A stretch of 64,000 nucleotides of DNA from Chaenocephalus aceratus (GCA_023974075.1 CM043793.1:4478896-4542895); one strand, 5' to 3'. Positions 1-10,552 are shown, counted from the stretch's first letter. Notes: generated by a model from the sequence alone, not told the origin. Numbers and translations: made by a program.

Positions 1-653
1 AGGCTTTGATATAAACACATGTCGCCGCCTGAGCCGTATCGGAAACCCGGTTTGTTCTGCGCAAAATTGATTGATTCTTATACTTTTCAGTGTATATGAA
101 ATATTAAATGGCCTTCAAATAGAGAACAAAAAACTGAATTTAGAAATAATAACTTGATAATATTGGCAAAATATTACAAACTAAATGCCGTTCCCTCAAA
201 ATGTCTCCCATATTTATTGAATTATTTATAACAGAGTACTTTATGAAAATACAACTTGGCAACATTAAAAAAGCCCTGCAAAATGACCAATATCTATCCA
301 CCTGAATGACCACTGTCTATAACGCCCCTCAGTTTCATGTCAGCATATGGGTGAGCATTTTTCTGATGTTGGTGTTGTAAACTTTTCATTAAGTTATTTA
401 AAAAACCAACTCCCCCGATATCATGGATTTTATTTTTAGTCTTTTCTGACTTCTATTACATAACAAGTCCAACCAAAGATAACATTATTTTTATTTAAAT
501 CCCAGGAAAAACGTGAAGTGCTTCAACATATTTCAGTAAGCATCATGGGAATTAGCAGCATTTTGGCACAGGCGCATAACAAATCGGTGAGTGGCAACAT
601 TTTGTTGGTCGGATCATTTCAAACCTTGCTCAGGTACAGGATGATGTACTTAC
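1..653. other. pias2 intron, no coding signal
   Basis: The stretch is mostly AT-rich. The remaining PIAS2 C-terminal exons (acidic SUMO-interacting segment, Ser-rich tail) were looked for on the minus strand and not seen, so they should lie left of the window. Confidence 0.6.
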
Positions 654-787
654 TCTCCACTTTTGAAATTGACTGCGAGGGAACTTTGACTGCTTCTTTC
701 TTGGGTCTCATGGGACACCAGGTTCCGTCCTCCTGGAACTTGATTTCATCCACATCGGAGCAGTCGTTCAGGATCTCCAGGAATAGA
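654..787 (-). CDS. pias2: pias2 exon: end of SP-RING and following acidic segment
   Basis: The frame reads (G)[17 protein letters not shown], then [15 protein letters not shown] and [11 protein letters not shown]. The acceptor is TTGTTCAG before the first base at 787, and the donor is GTAAGT immediately left of 654. The first codon is shared with the upstream exon (GG plus T), restoring the Gly-Leu-Phe of PIAS proteins. This is the leftmost pias2 exon seen; the next coding exon must lie outside the window. Confidence 0.9.
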
Positions 788-3700
788 CTGAACAAAGAAC
801 AAATCCCTTCAATCACCAGTTTATAGCAGGGGCCACTAACTGGTCAGGTGGACTTCAATGGTGGGTTTCTCAGGTTCTGACACGACTTTCATAACCTTGA
901 GCTATTTAAGACTTCTACATATCAAGTGAATTTCAATATGCATGAGCATGAGGAATGTCCCAATTGATTATACCGAAATGATAAATGTCAAACCTATTGA
1001 TCCTTGTGTTAGAAAAAGGGATGTTCCAAGCAATGTTGTGTTTCTCCAATACTTCTTAATGTTGATGCAGACTGTATCGCATATGGAATTACATGTGCAA
1101 CCCTCTCAATGTGAGAAATCTTCTTTTTTTTTTTACATGCTGCTTAATCCAAAAACTGAAAGTATATACAGTGGGGCAAAAAAGTATTAAGTCAGCCACC
1201 AATTGTGCAAGTTCTCCCACTTAAAAAGATGAGAGGCCTGTAATTTTCATCCTAGGTACACTTCAACTATGAGAGACAGAATGGGGGGAAAGAATCCAGG
1301 AAATCACATTGTAGGATTTTTAATGAATTAATTGGTAAATTCCTCGGTAAAATAAGTATTTGGTCACCTACAAACAAACAAGATGTCTGGCTCTCACAGA
1401 CCTGTAACTTCTTCTTTAAGAGCCTCCTCTGTCCTCCACTCGTTAACTGTATTAATGGCACCTCTTTGAACTTGTTATCAGTATAAAAGACACCTGTCCA
1501 CAACCTCAAACAGTCACACTCCAAACTCCACTATAGCCAAGACCAAAGAGCTGTCAAAGGACACCAGAAACACAATGGTAGACCTGCACCAGGCTGGGAA
1601 GACTGAATCTGCAATAGGTAAGCAGCTTGGTGTGAAGAAATCAACTGTGGGAGCAATTATTAGAAAATGGAAGACATACAAGACCACTGATAATCTCCCT
1701 CGATCTGGGGCTCCACGCAAGATCTCACCCCGTGGGGTCAAAATGATCACAAGAACGGTGAGCAAAAATCCCAGAACCACACGGGGGGACCGAGTCAATG
1801 ACCTGCAGAGAGCTGGGACCAAAGTAACAAAGGCTACCATCAGTAAGACACTACGCCGCCGGGGACTCAAACCCTGCAGTGCCAGACGTGTCCCCCTGCT
1901 TAAGCCAGTACATGTCCAGCAGGGTTTCCGCTAGGATTTTTTCTCGCCGGTCAAATGTCCGGGCAGAATTTATTTTACCGGACAAATTTGAAACTTACCG
2001 GTCATATTTCAATAATAATAATAAGAGTTGTGTAGCAGAGTTTCCGTTAGCAGGTAATTACCGGACTATGAGCAGATATGCTTCAGTTTAAAACTCAGTT
2101 CACGGGGCTCATTTTATATTGCTTCAGTTTAGAATCGTAACAGATCGAACAATTTAGATTCATTTTTCAATAAATTATTCCACAAACAACAAACATAATT
2201 ATTACATTCAAACAAACTACTTGTAGTAGATAACGTACATTATTAAAAAGTTTACATTACATTTGAATAATAACACGGGAGAAACGGATCCTCTCTTTTC
2301 CCCTCTCTCTCTCCTGACAGCCCGTCAGTTTCTCAAGCAGCTCGCTAAACAGAGGGCGGGGCTTGAGGTGATTATGCAGAGCTGGGTGTCTCGGTCAGAC
2401 TCAGCAGCTGATCTGATCTCTCTCGCGTCCGGTTACACTTCACTCGCGTTTATGTCCATATCGATCAGATCCAGCTCTCCTGATCGGCCTTTATAGAGAG
2501 CACCGATCAAACTATTAAGAGTGAATATCGGCCGGTAATGACCGGCGGCCGATCGATCGGAGCCTCCCTAATTATTACCAGACATTTTGACCGGCAGGTT
2601 TTGAATTTACCGGTTTTTAATAAATGTTACCAGCTAAAAACCGGTAATTACCGGCTAAGGGAAACCCTGGTCCAGGCCCGTCTGAAGTTTGCTAGAGAGC
2701 ATTTAGATGATCCAGAAGAGGATTGGGAGAATGTCATATGGTCAGATGAAACCAAAATAGAACTTTTTGGTAACTCAACTAGACGTGTTTGGAGGAGAAA
2801 GAATGCTGAGTTGCATCCAAAGAACACCATACCTACTGTGAAACATGGGGGTGGAAACATCATGCTTTGGGGCTGTTTTCTGCAAAGGGACCAGGACGAC
2901 TGATCCGTGTAAAGGAAAGAATGAATGGGGCCATGTATCGTGAGATTTTGAGTGACAACCTCCTTCCATCAGCAAGGGCATTGAAGATGAAACGTGGCTG
3001 GGTCTTTCAGCATGACAATGATCCCAAACACACCGCCCGGGCAACGAAGGAGTAGCTTCATAAGAAGCATTTCAAGGTCCTGGAGTGGCCTAGCCAGTCT
3101 CCAGATCTCAAACCCATAGAAAATCTTTGGAGGGAGTTGAAAGTCCGTGTTGCCCAGCGACAGCCCCAAAACATCACTGCTCTAGAGGAGATCTGCATGG
3201 AGGAATGGGCCAAAATACCAGCAACATACAATAACCTTGTGAATACTTACAGAAAACGCTTGACCTCTGTCATTGCCAACAAAGGGTATATAACAAAGTA
3301 TTGAGATTAACTTTTTGTTATTGACCAAATACTTATTTTCCACCATAATTTGCAAATAAATTCTTTAAAAATCAGACAATGTGATTTTCTGGATTGATTT
3401 TCTCTTCTCATTTTGTCTCTCATAGTTGAAGTGTACCTAGGATGAAAATTACAGGCCTCTCATCTTTTTAAGTGGGAGAACTTGCACAATTGGTGGCTGA
3501 CTAAATGCTTTTTTGCCCCACTGTATATTACATTATGGAGAGTGAAACTATGCAGTGACATGCTCACAGTGTAGAGCCTGGCTGTCACTAAAGACAGTAG
3601 CACTGCAACACTAGCAGTTACCTAATATATCATATTTCAATGACTTGCATATAGACTCTTATTGCACTATTTCAAACTATTTTTCTTCTTGTATTTACTT

Positions 3701-6700
3701 GCACTATATTTTTCTGTTTATCTGTGTTGCTCTGTTGGAGAAGCCTGTGACACAAGATTTTTATCGACATAACTACACTGTAGCTATGTTCGTTTGACAA
3801 ATAAAGAACCTTGAACCTTGTATTTTAAACACTAGCCTGCTCAGTGAAATTATTTATTGTAAACATATTTGTACAATTTAGCCTTTAGGAAGCTAACTCC
3901 TGCTCTCTGCTGCACTTGCTCAACGCACTCTTACACGTTAAACTGTCATCTGATTTTGTGTTGTATTTCCACTATCCTCCTTTTAATGCACAATTCTATT
4001 GTCAGACCTTTAATCCATTTTTGTTACGTCTTTTCTATGCTATTTTTTGTTTTTATGTAATTTACTGGTAACTGTATTCTATCTTTTATCCATTTTCTGT
4101 GAGTTTTTTAAGGGACGTCAACCGTGTACTGTGAAGCACTTTAAACTGCAGTTCTTGTATGAAAGGTGCTTTACGAATAAAGATTATTATTACGCCAATT
4201 TTTTCCATTTTATGGTGAAGTAGAGATATTAGGAATTGTTCTGCCCAGCTTTAATAACTTGTTTTATCTTTTGTATCACAATCTGAATGTAGAAGCAGCA
4301 GGTGTGTGATGTGGTCCAATGAAGGGAACTGACCCGTCGATGATGAGACTCTCGTACGCAGCCTTCTTGTCACACACAGGACAGATCCAGGTGGGTTTCT
4401 TCTCATTCATCTGCAGGTACAGGGCCGCGTCAAAGCACTGCAGGTGGGAGCAGGTCACCGCCCGGCACGGCACCGTCAGGCGCATCTTACCCAGCTGGAG
4501 GACAAAACACACAGGTCAGTCAGGGTGCTGATTTATTGGTTTTAGGCGAAGATGCTCTCGAGCCTTTGTGCTTTTTAAATATGATCATGGCATGTATATT
4601 GAATTCTTCAGACTTTGGCACCCCCCAGTGGTATCTCAAATGAGAACTTGTGGCAGAAAGTAATGCATGATTATTCTGTGATCAGATCAATGGCCACAAC
4701 TGCCGCTGTTTGGTCACTATGGAAATTGGCTCCAACATCGGCCACACTTCCTGGGGGCTTGCCCCTGACAGAGTAAAGAGTCTGATGGCCACAGGACTTC
4801 CTGTGGCGCTCTGAGATGCATCTTGGTGGAATGAGTATTTCACTAAAGGTACTCTTGTTCCTGACTAGTGTCTCAGGGTCAGAATTAAAAACGTGCTATT
4901 TAAAAGTCACATTGAACATGGATGCTTCATTTACCGGGCACATGAGTGAGACTCGAAGGCTCGTTGTAGCAATCTCACTGTCTGGATCTGCCGTCAGCTT
5001 CTCTTTAACTGGAACACAGACGGCATGCGAAACAAAATGATTCATTAAAAATATATATACACACACACAATATGCAAAAACCAAAGTCATCCCCAGGGGA
5101 TGCCAGTCTGGAGGCGCACTCCAGACTGGCATTCAACAAGTTGTGAGAAAGTGCTGCTGAATGGCATGTAGTCTGCCACACTGACGGGTTTCACTGTGCA
5201 CTCACTCAGTGCTCTGGAGTGGTCTGGGTTTCTGATGCCCTTCATCCTCAGCCTCTGCAGGAGCAGTGGGGATGTCAGCTGCCTCACCAGGTACACAGAC
5301 ATGGAGTACGTCTGTAAAACATTAAAACAACCTTTACGGAATCTAATGCACTGTTAATGACCCAACACGTCCAACACAAGCACAGGGAAATGCAGTATAA
5401 AGTGTTTGAATCATTTTCATATTCTCACTTTTCCAATTTCAGGTGCCCATGTCACTGAAATCTGATTGGGTACGGCAGAGGAGAGGCGGACCAGAGAGGT
5501 GATGTTGAGAGGTCTTCCCGGTCTCTTCTGTTCCACACCGTTTTTTGGTGGTGGTGCATAACCCTGCGAGAATACAATGCTTTGTGAGCGTCTTTATGGG
5601 GAGGACTGAGGTTGACTTCTGGAGAAGAAGAAAGCACTTACTGGCAGAGGGAAAAGTTTCCCATTGACCTTTATACAAAGACTGTTTGGGTAGTTGTCCT
5701 CTTGAGGGCAACTCGTCTCTGATAAGCAAAACCTGAAAACACAACGAAACATTTAAGAGACCGAATCTATATCTGGAAAAAAGCAGACTCCTCGTGAGTT
5801 CAAAGTATGATGCACAACTGGTGTATTGTAGTGTTTTTGAACAAGTGTCTTTCCTACTCATAGTACATGTTTAGTGTGTTTAGTAAACCTGTGATGACAC
5901 GTTTATAATGGAAGGTTTGGAGTACAGGTGGACAGTTGTGTTTTTGTTAAAGCTGGTGCCATTTTGTACAGAGCAGGGCAGCTTAGGGCGGTGGTGGCGA
6001 AGTCCATAGGGACTTGGCTTGGCAACTGGAATGTCAAGTCCCGGAAAGACCAAGTGCTACCGAGGTGTCCCTGAGCAAGGCACCGTTCCCTACACTGCTC
6101 CCCGGGCGCCGTTCATAATGGCAGCCCACTGCTCCTAACACTAGGGTGGGTCAAATGCAGAGAAACCGTTTCGTTACATAGTGCCTGTCCTACGTAATGA
6201 CAATAAGTTCAATCTTCTTATGGCTGATATAGATCATCTGATAAAAATAGTTTCATAACTGATACACAATAGCGTTGAACCTAAATGTACATTTATTGAA
6301 TGCAGTTGTCTGTATCGTCTCTCTTTACTTAAGTAGATCTGTATTCTGTCTGCAGTGTGCTTTATTTCTATACAATTACATTTGAAACAAATGTATCATT
6401 GTGTCTAAAAGAACCAACACATGGGTTTACTGCAATTACAGCATGTCCCGGCAGAAAGTCCTGGTTTCTAAAACATAAATATAAAAATATAATATGATTT
6501 TAAAAGAGATTTAATAAATGGTTTGCTCACTTCATTCGAATAAATGTGTATTACTTTCATTTGTTTTTCTTTCCTTTAGATTCAAAGTATTTGAAGATGT
6601 TTTATCTCCATGTCAGAGACAGTTCTCACCTCAGTTGAATCTGAACCATATAGTCTCGTCTTCCCCCTGGGAGAAAATCCCTGCAAAGAAACAAGGTTTA

Positions 6701-8569
6701 ACAAACTAATCATATTTATTATTTAACACCACAAGTCTCTTTTCATTAAACAGTCCTACCTGGATATGCACACTTCACGAACTTGTTGTGGTGTCAGGGC
6801 AAAGATGAAGTATTTCTCTTGGTGGTACCTCTGTGCAGGACCCGCTCCTGGAGACACAAATGGTGACTGACAGTTAGAGTGAATACCATGGCTAATAACA
6901 CACATTAGCGTCATTAGTGACCTTCATACAGAACAAAAAGTTACCACTTTGGTGCCTTTTCAGATGGATCACTGCAGTAATCCCAACTCATCTGCACAAT
7001 CCCCCCACCATGAACTCAAATACTCTCCGAGAGTGCACTGAAACGCTGCAGCCATGTAGCCCCCTCCCATCTGCTTCAATGTTTTCATTTGTGCTGCCTC
7101 TCAATGAACTACGGTAGCGGTTCCAAACAGGGGGTACGTGGACCCCTGGGGGTCCTTGATGCAGGATTTTCGCCCTGTGTAGCGAGTGTTTTCAGGATCA
7201 GCAAATGAAATCCAACACACAGAGTGCATTTTCGACTTCTGATCACTTTGCTGGAGAGAAATATCTCAAAAAACGTCTGAACTTTGTCTGAATTGTTTCT
7301 GATGGTTCAGTGTCTAATCTCTATTCTCATGAGTCTTTCCCTCTTCCACAACAAAGGCTAATTGTGTTCACAAATCAATTAAAGTTCTGTACTAGGGACA
7401 AAGGCACTTAAGGAACACAGTCAACTCCGGTTAGGCCTTACTACGGAACAATGACAAACTGTACCCTTCCTACTGTTAGCTGGCACTGCCTTCGTCAAGT
7501 AGAAGTCTTGTTAGTCATATAGGATGTTGGTCATGTAAGGGTTAAAATACTCTTAATTGACCAAATAACTCAAACTTTGGGTTGAATTTCATTGAACCCT
7601 ACTTCTGATATCAAGGTTCCATATTTTATTTTCAGTCACTACTCGACTACTTATTGCCAAGTCGGATACATCACAAAATGTTCCAGTTTCAAATACGTCT
7701 TGGGAGTTGATATGAAAGTTCATCATTATGACATGAAAGTGGTATTATCTTTTGATAAGCTATTCCCCAGCTGGTTGTATTTACACAATTGAATATATTA
7801 AAAGGTTTTTTTAGTTTGTATAGCCTACTCAGGAACGGTTCTTCATGAAAAACATAATGTTACTTTTTGTATTCCTTTAGGTTTTGCACATATTACCAAC
7901 ATAAGTGAAGTACTTCATACTACTAACTACACCTTCATGGAGCATCTGTATCAGAATTAGGGACGCATGGGTAAAACATAGGCAAATAATGGACATACGC
8001 CACGTTTATCCGTTTTGCACGGCCTTGTGACTTAGTGCTGCTGCAGAGGTCTCATTTGCCGTCATTTTTCAAAGGTATGATGGAAAAAATCTTCAAGCTT
8101 AAATATGACATGAATGTGGTATAAACCTGTGATAAACAATTCCCTAGCTGGTTGCATTTACACAATTCAAAACATTGAAATGGTTTTAGTTTGTAAAACC
8201 TACTCCGGAAAGTATTGTCATGAAAAATGTTTTGTTGGTATATTATTAGCAACTTCTAGAATAAAACATTTGCAGCAGTATATGAGATCATTCAAAAATA
8301 CCCGCCACAAGTCATGATGGCAGAACCAAGGGTTACATGTCTCACAGTTTAAAGCAAAAAGAAAACTCCACGGCGCACCTAGACTCGAAGGCTTGATGAG
8401 GATGTCCAGCACATCATAGAAGGGGAGGGGCTTCATTTGCACATCAGGGTGGACGGGGGGGACGAGAGGTGCCGGCTGCTGGAGGTTCATGCTGCTGTTG
8501 GTGTGGTCCCACGCGGCTGTTTCTCCTGTCGACACGCTGAGGTCTCGGCTGCTACAGGAAGGACTCCTG
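654..8569 (-). CDS. pias2: pias2 gene, supported coding span (partial): E3 SUMO-protein ligase PIAS2
   Basis: Nine minus-strand exons, all with GT-AG introns and matching phases, encode a PIAS-family protein in order: linker, PINIT domain (exons 8379-8569 to 5206-5311) and SP-RING (4935-5008, 4334-4494, 654-787). PIAS proteins are nuclear E3 ligases that carry SUMO from Ubc9 to transcription factors. The wording of the SP-RING and of the segment [17 protein letters not shown] fits PIAS2 better than PIAS1, 3 or 4 from memory. The N-terminal SAP domain was not found, and the C-terminal SUMO-interacting and Ser-rich exons lie beyond position 1. A Tc1 transposon sits in the intron between 787 and 4334. 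Family assignment is sure; the choice of paralogue is likely. Confidence 0.9.
1533..3304 (+). pseudogene. Tc1 transposase pseudogene
   Basis: The first block (from 1575, [20 protein letters not shown]) is the helix-turn-helix DNA-binding half. The expected start codon at 1533 reads ATA. The frame is cut at 1920 by a 750-bp insertion and resumes at 2676 with [16 protein letters not shown] and the first catalytic Asp in IWSDETK. A frameshift near 2875 follows, then the second Asp in [11 protein letters not shown], a TAG stop at about 3053, and the PIENLW block with the final acidic residue. The gene therefore has at least four lesions and cannot make active enzyme. Confidence 0.93.
1920..2669. 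mobile_element. 750-bp non-autonomous element inserted in the Tc1 gene
   Basis: The ends are inverted (CAGGGTTTCCGCTAG ... CTAAGGGAAACCCTG) and flanked by GTCCAG on both sides (1914-1919 and 2670-2675). Removing the insert plus one GTCCAG rejoins the transposase sequence exactly, so the 6-bp duplication is well supported. The inside has many ACCGG/CCGGT-type repeats near the ends and no transposase. The CAGGG terminus looks hAT-like, but hAT elements usually duplicate 8 bp. Its middle (about 2100-2490) is related in inverted orientation to 48590-49030. Confidence 0.9.
3655..3830 (+). repeat. tail-like fragment of an interspersed repeat
   Basis: A block ending in TTTGACAAATAAAGAACC followed by TTGAACCTTG resembles the 3' tails of fish retroelement copies. 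No coding sequence of an element adjoins it. Confidence 0.35.
4080..4195 (+). repeat. second tail-like repeat fragment
   Basis: The run TGTGAAGCACTTTAAACTGC leads to GAATAAAGATTATTATTACG, the form of a LINE 3' tail with a short simple-repeat end. It sits between the Tc1 element and the pias2 SP-RING exon. Confidence 0.4.
4334..4494 (-). CDS. pias2: pias2 exon: SP-RING zinc-binding core
   Basis: This 161-bp exon reads [20 protein letters not shown], then [16 protein letters not shown] and [18 protein letters not shown]. It holds the Cys/His ligands of the SP-RING ([11 protein letters not shown] and CPVC), the surface that docks the SUMO-loaded Ubc9. All the ligands visible here are intact. 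The acceptor is GTCCTCCAG, and the donor is a less usual GTCAGT after the bases GG of the split glycine codon. Length and phase equal the usual family exon (53 codons plus 2 bases). Confidence 0.95.
4935..5008 (-). CDS. pias2: pias2 exon: start of SP-RING region
   Basis: The exon reads (I)[19 protein letters not shown] followed by SLMCP, with the first zinc-region cysteine in MCP. The acceptor is GTGTTCCAG and the donor GTAAAT. The 2-base start joins the single base left by exon 5206-5311 to give the isoleucine codon of RALIKEK. 74 bp. Confidence 0.93.
5206..5311 (-). CDS. pias2: pias2 exon: end of PINIT domain
   Basis: The exon reads [20 protein letters not shown] then [15 protein letters not shown]. 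The acceptor is TTTTACAG and the donor GTGAGT. This is the conserved stretch that closes the PINIT domain and leads into the SP-RING. 106 bp, ending in phase 1. Confidence 0.93.
5429..5563 (-). CDS. pias2: pias2 exon: PINIT domain, middle
   Basis: 135 bp, 45 codons, phase 0 at both ends. It reads [20 protein letters not shown], then [17 protein letters not shown] and TWAPEIGK. The acceptor is TCTCGCAG and the donor GTGAGA. The segment between [10 protein letters not shown] and VPNQI is a hallmark of PIAS proteins. Confidence 0.93.
5642..5732 (-). CDS. pias2: pias2 exon: PINIT domain
   Basis: 91 bp reading (R)[18 protein letters not shown] then [12 protein letters not shown]. The acceptor is GTTTTCAG-like with CAG at 5733-5735, and the donor is GTAAGT. 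The run NGKLFPLP joins in frame to GYAPPP of the next exon. Confidence 0.92.
5968..6217 (+). repeat. tRNA-headed SINE
   Basis: The head (about 5980-6050) looks like a decayed tRNA gene with box A- and box B-like segments. The body has TGTCCCTGAGCAAGGCACC and CTGCTCCCCGGGCGCC, and the tail has AATGACAATAAGTTCAATC. A second copy of the same family lies inverted at 62895-63183. It sits in a pias2 intron. Confidence 0.75.
6630..6680 (-). CDS. pias2: pias2 exon: PINIT motif exon
   Basis: This 51-bp micro-exon reads (R)[16 protein letters not shown](R). The acceptor is CTTTGCAG and the donor GTGAGA, and both end codons are arginines split across introns. The segment covers the family PINIT-region core. 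It is too short for ordinary ORF finding and is recognised only by family pattern and splice phase. Confidence 0.9.
6760..6847 (-). CDS. pias2: pias2 exon: start of PINIT domain
   Basis: 88 bp reading (G)[18 protein letters not shown] then [10 protein letters not shown](R). The acceptor is GTCTCCAG and the donor [22 protein letters not shown] is the classical opening of the PIAS PINIT domain. Confidence 0.92.
7111..7172 (+). repeat. isolated hAT-like terminus fragment
   Basis: The text GGTTCCAAACAGGGGGTACG followed by GGACCCCTGGGGGTCC matches the right terminus of the element at 47952-49605 read in reverse (GGTTCTCAAATGGGGGTACA ... GGACCTCTAGGGG). No partner end was found nearby. Confidence 0.5.
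7173..8378. other. pias2 intron, nothing clear
   Basis: AT-rich intron sequence. Two related segments of about 100 bp (7690-7830 and 8095-8230, sharing CATGAAAGTGGTAT-like text and CCCAGCTGGTTGTATTTACA or close variants) suggest an old local duplication. No exon or element boundaries are visible. Confidence 0.5.
8379..8569 (-). CDS. pias2: pias2 exon: linker before PINIT domain
   Basis: The clear part reads [20 protein letters not shown] then DILIKPSSL, a strongly conserved PIAS block. It is preceded by a Ser-rich linker ([20 protein letters not shown]). The donor is GTGCGC. The 5' edge is less sure: the acceptor is probably the CAG at 8570-8572 (an alternative is 3 bases further in), and an in-frame stop lies about 45 bases upstream, so the exon cannot extend into a SAP domain as a single large exon. 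Confidence 0.82.
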
Positions 8570-10452
8570 CTGACAGAAAAGGCAGTTTGGACTGTTTACC
8601 TACATCACAGTGAGAGTACGCCTACACGGCCGACCACTACACACAGCATAGGTCCTGATAAACCTGTTGCTGAACCTACCCTTACCAGGTGCAACGCTGT
8701 TTGTGTCCCTCATGAAACATGCTATGTACACATAGTTCCATGCGAACATTGACAAATAAAAAAAAACGAAACGCCCTTTAAGATTTTTGGAGTTTTATTA
8801 AAAAATAGTCAGTGAGGCAGATTTGAAACTACGGTTAGAAAAAGTTACAACCGTTCCCGTTTCTGCCAGAGATAGGAAGTATTCCCCAAGCTTGTGGCTG
8901 TATTGACACCCGCCGCCTTAAAGAAGGAGCGTCATTCAGCTGAGTGTGACTACAGACGGAGTCCGTCACAGAGTGGGAAGCAGTACGATTGGAATTGGGC
9001 CAAAGGGTCTTTGATCCTTGACTTATTCTGGACACAGTGCCTTCATTTTGACTTTCAACCTCTTTTGTCGTGCCAAATAAAGCCCAGAAACACCTGAAGC
9101 TGGGACACTCTTGATTCCTCTATAAGTTACACAACTGAAGAAATAGTTCAACCAAGTGCTGAACACTACTGCTGATAAAGATCTAAACAAGAAGACGCTA
9201 CACAAGCCAACATCAAGGCCAAACAACACACAATACAAGTCTTGATTACATTGTATGCATGCTTTTCTATGAAAAACCTGTATCTTGAGGAAATCTGGTT
9301 TTCAGGCTTTTGTGGCATTAATTAAATAATCATAAGTCTGGGTTCAATCAGGTTTGTTTACTTTAATACATAATTTTATCGGTGACTCCCTTAGGAACAC
9401 TGTATGTTCTAATTTCAAAAACGGTTTTAAGTCATGTTCAGTTAATTCATATACAAATGATTAATTCAAGACAATTGATTAACATGAAGTGTAAGAGAAT
9501 AGAGGTTGTAATTTGCTAACACCATCAATTAAATCTGTGTGCACACATTATTATAGTTTCCTATTAAACCCTTTCAGGGTCTACAGGTTTCTTCTTTTCT
9601 AAGGTTACATTGTTACATAGGCCTAACTTAAGTACAAAACAACATCTTTATCAGATTAGGTAAATGAGTACAAGTAACCCTCCTCCCCCGCCTCACACCG
9701 CTAAATGATTATCAGCATCACTTGTATTTTCATTATCACAGGAACAATACCTACATTAGACAGTGATGTTTAATACATGTAGTTCATAAGCAAAACAACT
9801 TCCCATCCTCCTTTAACCAAATTCAATCACGTTATATTACCGAACAAGCAAATAGTCAGTTATCGGCGGAGCAGCTGTTCACTCAGCTTTGTGTTTGCAA
9901 AGAGTTGTTTACATCAGAAAATATAGTCTAAACTTAACAGTACAATACAATGAAACTATTAAGTTGTTAAAACGATCAAAGAAAAAACCTAAAGACTTTA
10001 AACCAGTGTGGCTAAGGTTATATGAAGGTGTTAACATTAAGATATTTAGACACCATAGCGTTAACTTTTTGCTAGCTGTTGTATCATCGCGATAATAGCT
10101 GCATGTAATCGACTTCGTGTAGGAGGGTTTTAATAACCAACTATGTTGCTTAACAGCGTTATACAACTACTTACAAAGACAACAACACCGCGACCAGACA
10201 CATTGAAAAATAAAATTCAGCAAGGGTTTCAGTTGAAGTGAAATAACAAGAGACCTATTAGCGTCTCTTAGCATTAAGGCTAACTTCCTAAACGCTAACG
10301 ACCTGCTCTTAAAAGTGCATATTTCTGCGAAATAATGCCCTATCCTCTGAGCCCGTCAGCTCCGACCGCCATATTTATAACATCATATTATTTTCAAGTT
10401 TTTGTAACGTGTTTTAATGAAAGTCACAATCAGTGTTTTTCTTTTAGCCTAC
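8570..10452. other. stretch expected to hold the pias2 SAP exon; none seen
   Basis: Between the candidate first exon and the linker exon the family normally has a SAP domain (about 35 residues with an LLxFAGRxKSGRK-like core). No such frame was recognised on either strand. The sequence is AT-rich, with an ATAAAAAAAAACG run near 8757. Confidence 0.5.
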
Positions 10453-10476
10453 CCGAAACTCTTTACTCTCCGCCAT
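10453..10476 (-). CDS. pias2: candidate pias2 first coding exon (MAESKEFR)
   Basis: On the minus strand, AAGATGGCGGAG opens a frame MAESKEFR that ends in phase 0 at a GTAGGC donor. Known PIAS2 proteins begin with an 8-residue first exon (MADFEELR) that also ends in phase 0. Four of the eight residues match, and the ATG has a strong start context. The next in-frame codons hit a stop, so splicing would be required. The SAP exon that should follow was not found, so this could instead be an unrelated promoter-proximal ATG. Confidence 0.4.
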
Positions 10477-10510
10477 CTTGTTGTTCCGGTTATCCCGCCC
10501 AGAGTGACTA
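10465..10510 (-). promoter_or_regulatory. candidate pias2 promoter core with ETS- and YY1-like sites
   Basis: On the minus strand the run CCGGAACAACAAGATGGCGG combines an ETS-like CCGGAA with a YY1-like AAGATGGCGG that overlaps the candidate start codon. Such sites are typical of TATA-less promoters of housekeeping genes. This is inference from motif shape and from the abrupt rise in GC here compared with the AT-rich flanks. Confidence 0.4.
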
Positions 10511-10552
10511 CTTCCAGGTGACGCCCTGACGCCACAGTTTATAAACACAGCG

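Larger units (their letters stand above)
1169..3523 (+). mobile_element. Tc1-like DNA transposon, interrupted and inactive
   Basis: Terminal inverted repeats of about 200 bp start CAGTGGGGCAAAAAAG on the left and mirror at the right end (3322-3523). Both ends abut the dinucleotide TA, the Tc1/mariner target. Without the inner insertion the element is about 1.6 kb, the normal Tc1 size. It carries one broken transposase gene and lies in a pias2 intron, in the opposite transcriptional sense to the gene. Confidence 0.95.

Noticed and set aside
518..826. 102-codon plus-strand frame
   Set aside because: Antisense to the pias2 exon 654-787.
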